A stretch of 64,000 bases of DNA, taken from positions 27,471,085 through 27,535,084 of the forward strand of contig CM061069.1 in assembly GCA_030762895.1 (NCBI GenBank), in the 5' to 3' direction. A program made the translations under genes and the position numbers. This DNA is from Sophora flavescens. Lineage: Eukaryota > Streptophyta > Magnoliopsida > Fabales > Fabaceae. Shown here one piece after another: positions 8,854 to 19,478 of this stretch. Numbering within the stretch: the first letter of the stretch is position 1; every line of letters begins with the position of its first letter. The notes beneath the pieces were generated by a model, which saw only the letters and a program-made list of their open reading frames with translations, ran no database searches and was not told where the DNA came from.

Positions 8854-10785
8854 CTACAAAGGCCCAAGATCAAGGTTGTTAAAGATGGAGGTAGGCATGA
8901 CATTTATGGATGCTCCCAAGTCCAGCATGCAGTTTTCAAACTTCCTATCCCCAATAGTGCATGGAATAGTAAATGTGCCCGGATCCTTGCACTTCTGTGG
9001 TAGTGCCTGAGTAGGGGCTATAGCAAAGAACTCTTTTCCAGTGCGGTGCCTAGACTGGATAAGAGCTGAGACATTTCTTCCCAAATCAACCCTCTCATTA
9101 TGCTTCATCTTCCTCTTGTTGGTGCATAGATCCTTGAGAAATTTCGCATACTTGGGCACCTGCTTGATCACATCTAGAAGGGGAATATTCACAGCTACTT
9201 TTCTGAACACATCTAAAATCTCCCTTTCCTTGTCTTCACCACCAATCTTCTTATTTTTCTGTAATCTGTGTGGGAATGGGATTGGTGGTCTGTACACTTT
9301 CTCAACTTCAACTTCAACAGTAGGCTCAGGAGTTACCTCAACAGTTGCTTCATCTTTTTCAGAGGTGGCCTCAACAACTTTTCCAGATCTCAGAGATATG
9401 GCACTCACATTAGGGTTGGAGGCATTGGGATTTATCACTGGCTGTGCAGGTAGCTGACTGGATCCTTGACCTTGCTGTATGTTATTCATGGATGTGGCCA
9501 ACTGTCCAATCTGTGTCCTCAAATCTTGAATGCTAGCACTTGTTTGCTGCTGAAACTGTGCCTGTGAAGCTGCAACCTGCTGCTGAAACTGGAGGTTATT
9601 TGCAGCCATTTGCTTGATCATATCTTCTAATGAAGGTCCAGAAGGTGCAGAAGTGGTCACTTGAGGAGGATTCTGAGGTGCTGCCATTGGTTGTTGTTGG
9701 GATGAGTTCTCATACCGCAGATTAGGATGATTCCTCCATTTGGGATGGTACCTATTGGTAGAGAAGTCTGGAGTACTGTACCGATTCTGACTGTTTCCTT
9801 GATTATATGGATTTACTGCATGAGCTTGAGATACTTCACTGACGAACTCTTCTCTCTGGATGGGGCATGCATCATATGGGTGCTCAGGTGAATTGCAGAT
9901 GCCACATAACTTTGCAGGCTGAACCCTATCCATTGCCAATTGCCTTACAAAAGAAGTCAGCTCATCCAATCTATTCTCAAGGGCGGCCTGGTTGGAAGAT
10001 GAACTATGGACCTCATGCACACCTCTTGTCTCAACTGAATTTCTTCTGGTAGTAAACTGTTGGGAATTCAATGACATATTCTCAATGAGTTGCTTGGCAG
10101 CAGCTGGGGTCTTATCAACTAGTGCTCCCCCACTAGCAGCATCCAAAAGATTCCTATCCATCGGCAGTAATCCTTCATAAAAGTACCGGATAAGGATTTG
10201 TTCAGAAATCTGATGTTGGGGGCAACTGGATACCAAATGCTTGAACCTTTCCCAATATTCAGCTAACGACTCATTCCCTTGCCTGATGCCACATATCTCC
10301 TTCCTTATTGACGCAGCTCTTGAAGCAGGAAAATATCTTTCTAGGAAAACCCTCTTCAAATCATTCCAAGTGGTGATAGAGTTGGGCTCAAGATACAACA
10401 GCCAATCCTTTGCAGCTCCCTGGAGTGAGAACGGAAAAGCCTTTAGTTTGATGCTATCCTCAGTTACTCCCTCTGATCTCGAGGTTGTGGAGCATACAAC
10501 TTGGAATTCCTTCAAATGCTTGTGTGGATCCTCACCTGCAAGACCATTAAACTTTGGCAACAAGTGAATGAAACCAGATTTTAGTTCAAAAGGAGTATCA
10601 GCACCAGGATATGAAATACACAATCCATTATAGTTAACATCAGGGGCATCAAGCTGTCTTAATGTCCTTTGGTCTCCCATGTTTTCAAAAACAGTTTTGG
10701 AATTAGAATCACTACTAGTGCTAGCCCGAAATTCTCTACGGAGTGTGTGAAGTGTTCTTTCAATTTCCGGATCAAAATCACACAA
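8854..10785 (-). CDS. Athila gag with N-terminal half of the protease
   Basis: The longest open frame in the window outside the host gene, 643 codons. A Ty3-type gag (capsid) domain fills about residues 70-240: FIHLLPKFNGLAGEDPHKHL, then AAKDWLLYLEP and FLERYFPASRAASIRKEI. A CCHC zinc knuckle (CGICNSPEHPYDAC) follows around residue 295. Then come Gln/Asn-rich spacers and FQQQ repeats. The protease active site MLDLGASINVMP sits near the end, before the TAG at 8851-8853. Gag packs the RNA into virus-like particles in the cytoplasm. The start is the first ATG of the frame, about 95 nt inside the PBS. An intact gag with a broken pol fits a copy that could supply or use proteins in trans. Confidence 0.85.
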   Translation of the reverse strand: MCDFDPEIERTLHTLRREFRASTSSDSNSKTVFENMGDQRTLRQLDAPDVNYNGLCISYPGADTPFELKSGFIHLLPKFNGLAGEDPHKHLKEFQVVCSTTSRSEGVTEDSIKLKAFPFSLQGAAKDWLLYLEPNSITTWNDLKRVFLERYFPASRAASIRKEICGIRQGNESLAEYWERFKHLVSSCPQHQISEQILIRYFYEGLLPMDRNLLDAASGGALVDKTPAAAKQLIENMSLNSQQFTTRRNSVETRGVHEVHSSSSNQAALENRLDELTSFVRQLAMDRVQPAKLCGICNSPEHPYDACPIQREEFVSEVSQAHAVNPYNQGNSQNRYSTPDFSTNRYHPKWRNHPNLRYENSSQQQPMAAPQNPPQVTTSAPSGPSLEDMIKQMAANNLQFQQQVAASQAQFQQQTSASIQDLRTQIGQLATSMNNIQQGQGSSQLPAQPVINPNASNPNVSAISLRSGKVVEATSEKDEATVEVTPEPTVEVEVEKVYRPPIPFPHRLQKNKKIGGEDKEREILDVFRKVAVNIPLLDVIKQVPKYAKFLKDLCTNKRKMKHNERVDLGRNVSALIQSRHRTGKEFFAIAPTQALPQKCKDPGTFTIPCTIGDRKFENCMLDLGASINVMPTSIFNNLDLGPL

Positions 10786-10879
10786 TTCAGGGCAATTAAA
10801 CCTAGTAGCCAGACCAATTCAAAACAAAAATAAAAGAAAGAAAAGAAAGGGAAAAAAATGGAAAAATAACAAATAAGAG
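10786..10879 (-). other. Athila leader between PBS and gag
   Basis: Short leader of 94 bases, purine-rich on the plus strand (AAAGAAAAG tracts near 10835). No separate gene is seen. Confidence 0.5.
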
Positions 10880-10897
10880 TCCCCGGCAACGGCGCCA
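10880..10897 (-). other. Primer-binding site matching tRNA-Asp
   Basis: The sense strand reads TGGCGCCGTTGCCGGGGA, five bases inside the 5' LTR. This complements the 3' end of plant tRNA-Asp, the primer associated with Athila-type elements. Confidence 0.85.
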
Positions 10898-11599
10898 ATT
10901 TTTGGTCGCGCTGTCGCGCACGCGCCAAAAGGAACGAGCGGGTTTTAAAACTGTAGTTTAGGGCGACAACTCGGATGTCGTCTCACAAGGACTCTTAAAG
11001 TGTTATTTTTCACAAAAATCAGTTTGAGGGGGGGGGGGGGTGGGGGGTTGTTTGGATGCAATCAAAGAAACTAAAACAATGAAAACAAAGCAATAAAACA
11101 AGGTAGTTCAAAGAGATTATCAAATAGCAAACAACGATTAATCTACTGTTCTCGAATTCCCCACTATCATTGGTTCATGTAATCCCAAGCCCTAAGCAGA
11201 TTCTAATCCCCTTTCAGTTGTAGCAACAATTAACAACGCAATCGCTACTACGGATATATGTTCCTATTCCCGAAATAACAAACGGGGTTAAGCCCTCATG
11301 AACTAACGAACATGAATGAACACACGCAAAATAACAAACGCGATTAAGTATAGGAACATAACATCACTGAAACGAATCAATACAACACTATACACTCCTG
11401 AAATAACAAACAGAAATGTATAATATGGTATTGAAAAGGGAAAAGCAATTAAAATAGGAATTACAAAACCTCAAGTATATGGAATTCTCATACAGTAGAT
11501 TAATCTAAGAAATTAGTTCTCCATGACAAAAACGAAACACACAGAAAAATATGTAAAACTATGGAGAAGCAAAAGTTGTTCATAATCTGCCCAGACAGC

Positions 11600-11607
11600 T
11601 ATTTATA
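11600..11607 (-). promoter_or_regulatory. TATA-like box of the Athila 5' LTR
   Basis: TATAAATA on the sense strand, 22 bp downstream of the last motif copy. This is the LTR that would drive genomic RNA. Confidence 0.6.
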
Positions 11608-11629
11608 ACATTCAGGAATTTTTGCCATC

Positions 11630-12029
11630 TCGCGAGGCGAAGCCTCTCTCGCGACGTGAATCTTGTGAACAGTCTGCAACCTTTGGTATTCTCGCGAGGC
11701 GAGGAACTGAAGAGTCTTCTTATTACGCCCGGTATGAACATCAGGGGCCAACCGTGATGCTTTTTGACTTCCAGGCTCGCGAGGCGAATGGATGCTCGCG
11801 AGGCGAGACTCTTCAACTTCAAAACTGCCACAGCCGTGACCTTCAACACGGGCAAGCCGTGATGGCTTCTGGTCTTCCAGGGTTGGATTACTCGCGAGGC
11901 GAGCCAAGTGTTCGCGAGGCGACACAGAAACCTTGCATTTTCCTGGAACAGTCAGCCTTCGGGGTCGCGAGGCGAACCAGAGAGGATGTCATTTTCACTG
12001 TTCTCCTGGCTTTCAGGTTCGCGAGGCGA
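11630..12029 (-). repeat. U3 array of TCGCGAGGCGA motifs, second copy
   Basis: Eight exact copies, one fewer than in the other LTR. The missing copy was removed together with the 8-bp spacer between two adjacent motifs. Confidence 0.85.
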
Positions 12030-12254
12030 ATCCCCTGTTTCTTTATTCTCTCAACTTCTACTTAACCTGAAAACAAAGAAATAACTATAAGTGCATTATT
12101 TGACTCAAAACTGGGTAATTTAACCTAAAACTACTCTAGAGACTCAAAACCTTGCTTGAGGACAATCTAATCTAATTTGGGTGAAAATAGGATATAATTT
12201 GCACAAAACCCTAGTCATACTAGCCATAAAACTAGATGAGCCAAAGGCTTATCA

Positions 12255-12259
12255 GGCTG
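12255..12259. repeat. Right target-site duplication of the Athila element (GGCTG)
   Basis: Matches 2552-2556. The Tat integrase frame resumes directly after it. Confidence 0.9.
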
Positions 12260-12996
12260 CATCATATGTCAATGTGACCAGGAACATCGTGATCAAGTTT
12301 TTCAAAAGAGTTAATTTGTCGTTATGGGTTGCCGAGTGAGATTATCACTGACAATGCGACTAACTTGAACAACAAGATGATGAAGGAGATGTGCGAAAGC
12401 TTCAAGATAAAGCATCATAATTCTTCCCCATACCGCCCAAAGATGAACGGAGCGGTCGAGGCAGCTAATAAGAATATCAAGAAGATTGTTCAAAAGATGG
12501 TTGTGACATATAAGGACTGGCATGAGATGTTACCTTTCGCTTTGAACGGCTATCGCACCTCGACTGGGGCAACTCCATATTCTTTAGTTTATGGGATGGA
12601 GGCAGTACTCCCAACTGAAGTAGAAATCCCCTCATTAAGGGTACTGAGAGAGGCAAAATTGGAAGAAGCTGAGTGGGTTCAGGATCGATTCGATCAATTG
12701 AACCTCATTGAAGGGAAGAGATTGGCGGCACTATGTCATGCCAATTATACTAGAGAAGGTTGATAAGAGCTTATGAGAAGAGGGTACGCCCACGACAGTT
12801 CCGGGAGGGTGACCTAGTGCTTAAAAAGATTCTACCAATCCAAAAGGATCACCGAGGGAAGTGGACTCCGAACTACGAAGGACCTTACGTTGTGAAAAAG
12901 GCCTTCTCTGGAGGAGCTTTAATTCTCACCAAGATGGATGGGGAAGATCTACCACTCCCTGTAAACTCAGATGCAGTAAAAAAGTACTATGCTTGA
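12260..12996 (+). pseudogene. Tat integrase, C-terminal part
   Basis: Continuation of the frame cut at 2556. The core reads IITDNATNLNN (second Asp, about 12345) and MNGAVEAANKNIKKI (Glu, about 12450). The C-terminal tail reads YEGPYVVKKAFSGGALIL and ends SDAVKKYYA at 12993, with no chromodomain. This tail is characteristic of Tat-lineage elements. A frameshift near 12755-12765 separates core and tail, and further frame problems occur near 12300-12330. Confidence 0.87.
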
Positions 12997-13965
12997 AAGC
13001 ACTTTCAAAAAAAAATAGAAAAAAGAAAAAAAAAGGGGGGGGCTCACTAGACTGAAAATCTAAAAAAGACGGTCTAGGCAAAAGTTAGAGCAACCCGCTA
13101 AACTGAAAACCTGAAAAGGCGGTCTAGGCAAAAGTTAGGGTTAAAAGAAAAAAAAAACATAACAAAGGAAGTGTCGTCAAGCTGATAAACTGGGGCAATG
13201 AGTGTCCAAGATGCATGAAGACCCGACAAACAACATTCTCTGAAGCCAATTAATGAGAAGCCAAGACTGTATGAGGGATACTAACACTAGTCATTGAGAG
13301 AGATGTCACTTGAAGAGATGTGATTCTACTCTATAACGTTTTGCAATTCCTTATTCCATTGTAATATCTGCCTTGTACACCTTTTCGATCCTGATACAAT
13401 GACATTGACTCCCAATTTTGTTGTTTATCCTTATCCTTCTATTTTACCTTTTGTCAATTGAATGCATTCATCATGATAAGTCTATACTAAAATGTGAAAC
13501 AAGTATTGGTGTTTTTAAGCCGTTAGAATTCCTTGGAAAACCTCAAAAGGTCATGGGGGCATGACGGTTCCCTGATGAAGGGCACTAAAGAAAAAGGAAA
13601 GAATATTAAAGATCAACCACTGGGATAATTATCATCAAAGACGTCAACCATCAGAAAACAAGAGTGCAAGATATCTTTCCATGATGAGATGGGCCTTCTT
13701 TTAGTTCATCCTCAAGACTAACTGTGATCAACGTTTTGAAGGGGACAAAGACCCAACAATGAAAACGGCAAATAAGAAATAATTTCTCATCAAGAATCTC
13801 TTGCATCGTGCCCAAAATTAATAAGGGTTTTCATCATCAGCATTCATTGTGTGAATTGAAAGTTTAGTAATTTGAGTATTTGCATTACCATACCGTCAAA
13901 TGAGCGAAACCAACATTCATACATTGCATTTGTTTATATAGCATCGCAAACTCTATATCTTTCTG
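12997..13965 (+). other. Tat 3' untranslated region, upstream part
   Basis: No coding frame is supported. A purine-rich stretch lies at 13005-13040. A segment containing TCTAGGCAAAAGTTAG occurs twice (about 13070 and 13122). The rest is unique AT-rich sequence before the tandem repeat. Confidence 0.55.
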
Positions 13966-15195
13966 TCCGAGCTTCTGACGCGCAATCCACCCCATAAGCT
14001 CTCTGTCCGAGCTTCTAACGGGCAATCCACCCCGTAAGTTCTTTTTACTTTTTTTTTTTTTGTTCGAGCTTCTGACGGGCAATCCACCCCGTAAGCTCTT
14101 TTATTTTCGAGCTTCTGACGGGCAATCCACCCCGCAAGTTCTTTTATCTTTTAGTTCTAGCTTCTGACGGGTAATCCACCCCGTAAACTCTTTTATCTTT
14201 CTGTCCGAGCTTCTGACGGGTAATCCACCCCATAAGCTCTCTGTCCGATCTTCTGACCGGCAATCCACCCCGTAAGCTCTTTTTACTTTTTTGTTCGAGC
14301 TTCTGACGGGCAATCCACCCCGTAAGCTCTTTTATTTTCGAGCTTCTGACGGGCAATCCACCCCGTAAGTTCTTTTATCTTTCAGTTCTAGCTTCTGACG
14401 GGCAATCCACCCCGTAAACTCTTTTATCTTCCTATTCGAGCTTCTGACGGGCAATCCACCCCGTAAGCTCTTTTTAATTTTTTTGTTCGAGCTTCTGACG
14501 GGTAATCCACCCCGTAAGCTCTTTTATTTTCCAGCTTCTGACGGGCAATCCACCCCGTAAGTTCTTTTATCTTTCAGTTCTAGCTTCTGATAAGAAATCT
14601 ACCCCGTAAACTCTTTTATCTTTCTATTCGAGCTTCTGACGGGCAATCCACCATGTAAGTTCTTTTACTTTTTTTTGTTCGAGCTTTTGACGGGTAATCC
14701 ACTTTATAAGCTCTTTTATTTTCGAGCTTCTGACGGGCAATCCACCTCGTAAGTTCTTTTATCTTTCAGTTCTAGCTTCTGACGGGCAATCTACCCCGTA
14801 AACTCTTTTATCTTTCTATTCGAGCTTCTGACGGGCAATCCACCCTGTAAGTTCTTTTACTTTTTTTTGTTCGAGCTTCTGACGGGCAATCCACTTTGTA
14901 AGCTCTTTTATTTTCGAGCTTCTGACGGGAAATCCACCCCGTAAGTTCTTTTTACTTTTTTTGTTTGAGCTTCTGACGGGCAATCCAACCCGTAATGTCT
15001 TTTATCTTTCAGTTCTAGCTTCTAACGGGAAATCCACCCCATAAACTCTTTTATCTTTCTATTCGAGCTTATGACGGGCAATCCACCCCGTAAACTTTTT
15101 TATCTTTCTATTCGAGCTTCTGACGAGTAATCCACCCCGTAAACTCTTTACTGTTTTTAAGCTCAGCAGACAATCCACCCTGCAAGCTCTTTATG
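13966..15195. repeat. Tandem repeat of ~46 bp in the Tat 3' UTR
   Basis: About 26 head-to-tail units with consensus core GAGCTTCTGACGGGCAATCC followed by ACCCCGTAAGCTCTTTTA and a T-rich spacer. Units vary from about 41 to 56 bp, mostly in the T-rich spacer. Two alternating versions (spacer with TTCGAG or with TTCTAG) suggest a higher-order period of about 90-150 bp. Variable tandem repeats in this place are known for Tat/Ogre elements and can seed satellite DNA. Minus frames through the repeat give repetitive peptides, which I treat as chance. Confidence 0.93.
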
Positions 15196-15371
15196 TGTAA
15201 ACCTGAATGGGTAATCCAACCCGCTGGTTCTTTACAAGAAATCGTTTTGTAGTCACTGGTCCTCTTGCTCGTCAACACCCCGAACAAAATTGGAGTTCAT
15301 GTCTTCACTCGCTTCTTATAATGATAATAGGTTAACTACGGTTACACCTATTATCTAATAAGAAGCTAGTA

Positions 15372-15383
15372 AAGAGGGGCAGC
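15372..15383 (+). other. Tat polypurine tract
   Basis: AAGAGGGGCAGC lies directly before the LTR start TGTGAACACC at 15384. Confidence 0.7.
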
Positions 15384-15435
15384 TGTGAACACCTAATTTT
15401 GTCCGCCCTTATTTTATTTTATTCTAATTTTATCA

Positions 15436-15462
15436 ATATTATTATTATTATTATTATTATTT
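15436..15462. repeat. (ATT)n microsatellite
   Basis: About nine ATT units in the 5' part of the Tat LTR. Confidence 0.85.
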
Positions 15463-15690
15463 CTTTTTTAGTATTTCAGGAAAAATGAAGAAAAAATAGA
15501 AGAAAAAAAAGGGAATAAAAGAGAAGAGAAGAAACCAGAAAAGAAAAAATAACAAAAAGAAGAAGATTGGGCTCTATCCCAATGGCCCAAATCCTATCAG
15601 AACAAAAAGGAAGAAAAGAACAAATCAGAAAACCGGGTCGTGCCTGACCCGTTTCTTGGCCCACAAAGTTCTTTTTTTTTCTCCTCTCTC

Positions 15691-17154
15691 CCTCACTTCT
15701 AACCCTAGCCACCCTTTACTCATCAGAAACCCTTCTTCCTCTCCACTCTTTTTCTCTCACACACCCATTACCCAGCAGAGAACAACACTCCCATCTCATC
15801 TCTTCTCCAAGTCGCCGCCTCCCTCCCTCTAACCATCAGAGAATCGCACCCCACATAAAACCCCTATCCACCTTTGCGTCCCATCACCATAGCCACACCT
15901 CCTACCATGAAAATCGTGCTAACCAAGCTGCTGCTTCACGCAACCTTCTGGCACACCAGAAAGCCGTCGATTAGCATCTGGACTGGAGCCATCTGCGATC
16001 CGCTGGGCAGAAGAATGAGATACCTCCCCTCATTCCTTCTATAAATACAGGTTCTGAAATAATACACTATTGGTATCACTCTTTTATTTTTATGTTACTT
16101 TTAGATAATATAAATATGATGTATGTTGTAGTGCTTATCTAATTTGTCTACTGATTGTTTGATAAAATATAGGGATTACTGTGTTGCTTGATTGAGGTGT
16201 TCCTTGCTTGAGTTGTTGATTTACATGATAATTATGTGCTCATGTCTGTGATGTTACTATGGAAAAGAAGGCCTATGATTCTTTTTTGGGGGAGAGTTGA
16301 ATAATTTTAAATACATTGGTTGAATGGAGTTTTTGGAGTGCTTGTGCCAATGATGTTTAATGTCATAGTTTCATCTACTGCCTACTGTGTTCAAATTTCA
16401 AGCATGTTTGATTGAGTTAAATAAAGGTATAGGTATGAGTATTAGGTTAAGTAAAATAAAAGTCATGATGGAAGCTTTTCTAATATTCTTGAGTCTGACG
16501 CAAGTCTTATGTGAGGTGTGATGTTAGTGGATATTCTACTCTTGTAAACAATGAGCATTGTTGCAGTAAAGCAAAACTTAGTGAATTTGAAAAAAGGCAA
16601 AACTTGATTCGGTTTTCAATCTGGCTTTTTTTTTTGTTTTGTTCTAATGGTAAATTGTTTAGGTTTACTTAATAATAATGAATCAATTTAATTATACAAT
16701 TGATTGATTCTCAAAATCTTTTAATTGGCATTTATGCTTATTTAGTTTACCATCCAAAGTTTCCTCACGTTAAAAATAAAATAAAATCTTCACTACACAA
16801 AATAAAAAAGATGACTATTTAAATTCTTCTTAATTGATTTGTTTCCCAAAATAAAAATCATTTAGAATAAACGAACAATTGAAATTTTGTTATTTAAGGA
16901 TGTCCTATGGACTCGGTGCCATGTTCATTCCTTTATAATCAAGTTGCTCTATGGACTTATGTGCCATGATCAACCTTGCTTAAGTTTTTTCTAACATCTA
17001 ATAAAAAGTAGCCTAAATTAGATATATATTAAACCACGAAATAACGTTCCTTTCTTTCTTCAAATTCCTATGTTATATTTTTTTTTTCCTAAATAAATAA
17101 TTAAATCAATACTATTTTAGGAATGTCCTATGGACTTGAGTGCCATGTTCAATC
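15691..17154. repeat. Duplicated LTR segment, copy 1
   Basis: A 1464-bp unit starting CCTCACTTCTAACCC. It recurs at 17155. The junction shows short CCCT microhomology. Confidence 0.9.
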
Positions 17155-18200
17155 CCTCACTTCTAACCCTAGCCACCCTTTACTCATCAGAAACCCTTCT
17201 TCCTCTCCACTCTTTTTCTCTCACACACCCATTACCCAGCAGAGAACAACACTCCCATCTCATCTCTTCTCCAAGTCGCCGCCTCCCTCCCTCTAACCAT
17301 CAGAGAATCGCACCCCACATAAAACCCCTATCTACCTTTGCGTCCCATCACCATAGCCACACCTCCTACCATGAAAATCGTGCTAACCAAGCTGCTGCTT
17401 CACGCAACCTTCTGGCACACCAGAAAGCCGTCGATTAGTATCTGGACCGGAGCCATCTGCGATCCGCTGGGCAGAAGAATGAGATACCTCCCCTCATTCC
17501 TTCTATAAATACAGGTTCTGAAATAATACACTATTGGTATCACTCTTTTATTTTTATGTTACTTTTAGATAATATAAATATGATGTATGTTGTAGTGCTT
17601 ATCTAATTTGTCTACTGATTGTTTGATAAAATATAGGGATTACTGTGTTGCTTGATTGAGGTGTTCCTTGCTTGAGTTGTTGATTTACATGATAATTATG
17701 TGCTCATGTCTGTGATGTTACTATGGAAAAGAAGGCCTATGATTCTTTTTTGGGGGAGAGTTGAATAATTTTAAATACATTGGTTGAATGGAGTTTTTGG
17801 AGTGCTTGTGCCAATGATGTTTAATGTCATAGTTTCATCTACACAAAATAAAAAAGATGACTATTTAAATTCTTCTTAATTGATTTGTTTCCCAAAATAA
17901 AAATCATTTAGAATAAACGAACAATTGAAATTTCGTTATTTAAGGATGTCCTATGGACTCGGTGCCATGTTCAATCCTTTATAATCAAGTTGCTCTATGG
18001 ACTTATGTGCCATGATCAACCTTGCTTAAGTTTTTTCCAACATCTAATAAAAAGTAGCCTAAATTAGATATATATTAAACCACGAAATAACGTTCCTTTT
18101 TTTCTTCAAATTCCTATGTTATATTTTTTTTTTCCTAAATAAATAATTAAATCAATACTATTTTAGGAATGTCCTATGGACTTGAGTGCCATGTTCAATC
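17155..18200. repeat. Duplicated LTR segment, copy 2
   Basis: Near-identical to 15691-17154 but lacks 418 bp (16379-16796 of copy 1). That deletion joins at a CTAC shared by both ends (17838-17842). Few substitutions separate the copies, so the duplication is recent relative to the element's coding decay. Confidence 0.9.
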
Positions 18201-19212
18201 CCTTAGATTTGTATGTCATGTTCAACCTCAATTAAGTTTTAATAATAATTTAAATACGAAATTTTAATTTTGAGTGCAAAAATCATAAAAAATAAAATAT
18301 CAAAAACAAAAATAATGTTTTCTCGTAAATAATTTTTAGGGTAAAAATAAATATTTAAAAAGTTATTAAAAAAATTTGCACAATTAACTTGAGGTACCGT
18401 TTTTTTTAACGGGCGATGTAGGGTGCTAACACCTTCCCTATTCGTAACCGACTCCCGAACTCAAATCTCTTTCTTTTCTTAAGATCAGGTTTCCTTAAAA
18501 TAATTGGTTTTTTCCAATGTTTTTCCCAAAATAAACATTGGTGGCGGCTCCACTGTTTTTACCTTCTTTTAGCGGCGTCCGGACGGGACGGTTGCGACAC
18601 CAGGAATCGGGTTACCAACAAGACTGCTCATGTTACTAAATTGACTACCCTCTTGTTAATAATCAAAATTGCTTTGAAGGTGAATTTATCCTGAATAAGT
18701 TAATGTTCCCTCTCGGGATACAAGAACCGTGCCCGATTAAACCAACCCCTACTCTCGTGGTAATTGAATTTAAATCGAACCCTTTAAGCTTTGTGACTAT
18801 TCAGTGAACCCTCGAAGGACCGCTTTTAACTCTCGTGATTTAAGTCCTAAGTTTGATTCCTATAGATCCGATACCTAAGTTCACCACTAGGTTCCTCCTT
18901 AGAGTATCTATGACATGCAAATAAGTGCGCACCAGATCCACAAGTAATTCATGTAACAGAAATCAAATCGAAAACAAAATTAAAATTAACAAGAAGTAAA
19001 ACATCAATTCATAACACAAAACAAATCTTGGGCATAGCCCCAATTCCTAGAAATAAAAACACTACTCAAGCATTGGCATATTCATAGCAAGCTTGATTAA
19101 CAAAAGCATAAAAAGAAAGCCTAAGAGAGGAGAAGAAATTGAGAATAAGAGAAATCCTAGTTTTTGCCTAAGGTAACAGCCCATGGATCCCTATTTTCGA
19201 GCCTAATTTCCC

Positions 19213-19220
19213 TATTTATA
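19213..19220 (-). promoter_or_regulatory. TATA-like box of the Athila-like LTR
   Basis: TATAAATA on the minus strand, about 75 bp downstream of the palindrome array. Confidence 0.45.
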
Positions 19221-19294
19221 GAGTAGGTTAATTTGAATCCCAAGCAATTACAAAATCAGATCAAATCGGGTTTTTAAATTCCAGATATTGCGCG

Positions 19295-19478
19295 TCATGG
19301 CCGTGATGCCTGTCACGGTGACAGATTCTGTCTTGTAGAACTTGACACTGATGGTCTGTCACGGCCTTGATGGACATCACGGCCTGGCCGTGACAGGTTC
19401 TGACTTTTTCGTTCTTTTCTTTTCAGTCTTGCTCGATCATGGCTGTGATGGCTGTCACGGCTAGGCCGTGATGGCCTC
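19295..19478 (-). repeat. U3 array of CACGGCCGTGA-type palindromes
   Basis: Repeated TGTCACGGC, GGCCGTGATG and CACGGCCTGGCCGTGA units, at least eight half-sites, upstream of the minus-strand TATAAATA at 19213-19220. Each is a good inverted repeat with arms of 5-9 bp. Confidence 0.75.

Larger units (their letters stand above)
2557..12254 (-). mobile_element. Complete Athila-type Ty3 retrotransposon nested in the Tat element
   Basis: A 9.7-kb element lies on the minus strand. It has two near-identical LTRs (2557-3921 and 10903-12254), TG...CA ends, a GGCTG target-site duplication, a PBS matching tRNA-Asp next to the right LTR, a PPT next to the left LTR, and internal gag, protease, RT, RNase H and integrase in the Ty3 order. 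The FMDD form of the RT active site, the CHLPVEVEHRAYWA-type integrase tail and the tRNA-Asp PBS fit the Athila clade. No env-like ORF follows integrase. LTR divergence is about 18 substitutions in about 1,340 aligned bases by eye, so the insertion is fairly recent. The coding region has three frameshifts and two stops. Confidence 0.9.
10903..12254 (-). repeat. Athila 5' LTR (right)
   Basis: 1352 bp, TGGTCGCG to GGCTTATCA. It matches the left LTR except for a 19-bp deletion between two TCGCGAGGCGA copies, a longer interrupted G run (about 11026-11047) and about 18 substitutions. It carries the element promoter on the minus strand (TATAAATA, 11607-11600). Confidence 0.92.
15384..18599 (+). repeat. 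Tat 3' LTR with internal tandem duplication
   Basis: Starts TGTGAACACC after the PPT and ends GGTTGCGACA. The 3' part carries GGTGCTAACACCTTCCC and GTAACCGACTCCCG (about 18422-18455), a conserved signature of Tat LTRs. The length of 3.2 kb is inflated by a duplication of 15691-17154. The 5' LTR is outside the window, so LTR age cannot be judged. Confidence 0.82.

Noticed and set aside
13885..14356. Short minus-strand frames with repeated PVRSS/GVDCRSE peptides
   Set aside because: Translations of the 46-bp tandem repeat; unit length variation breaks the frame repeatedly.
13966..15195. CRISPR-like repeat/spacer appearance
   Set aside because: Spacers are T-rich and similar to each other, there are no cas genes, and the context is a plant retrotransposon 3' UTR.
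15476..15712. Minus-strand 78-codon hydrophobic frame
   Set aside because: Low-complexity Phe/Leu stretch from poly-purine sequence in the LTR; no other support.
17130..17438. 102-codon plus-strand frame in the Tat LTR
   Set aside because: It lies in the duplicated LTR segment, has no domain, and the equivalent frame in copy 1 has no matching start.
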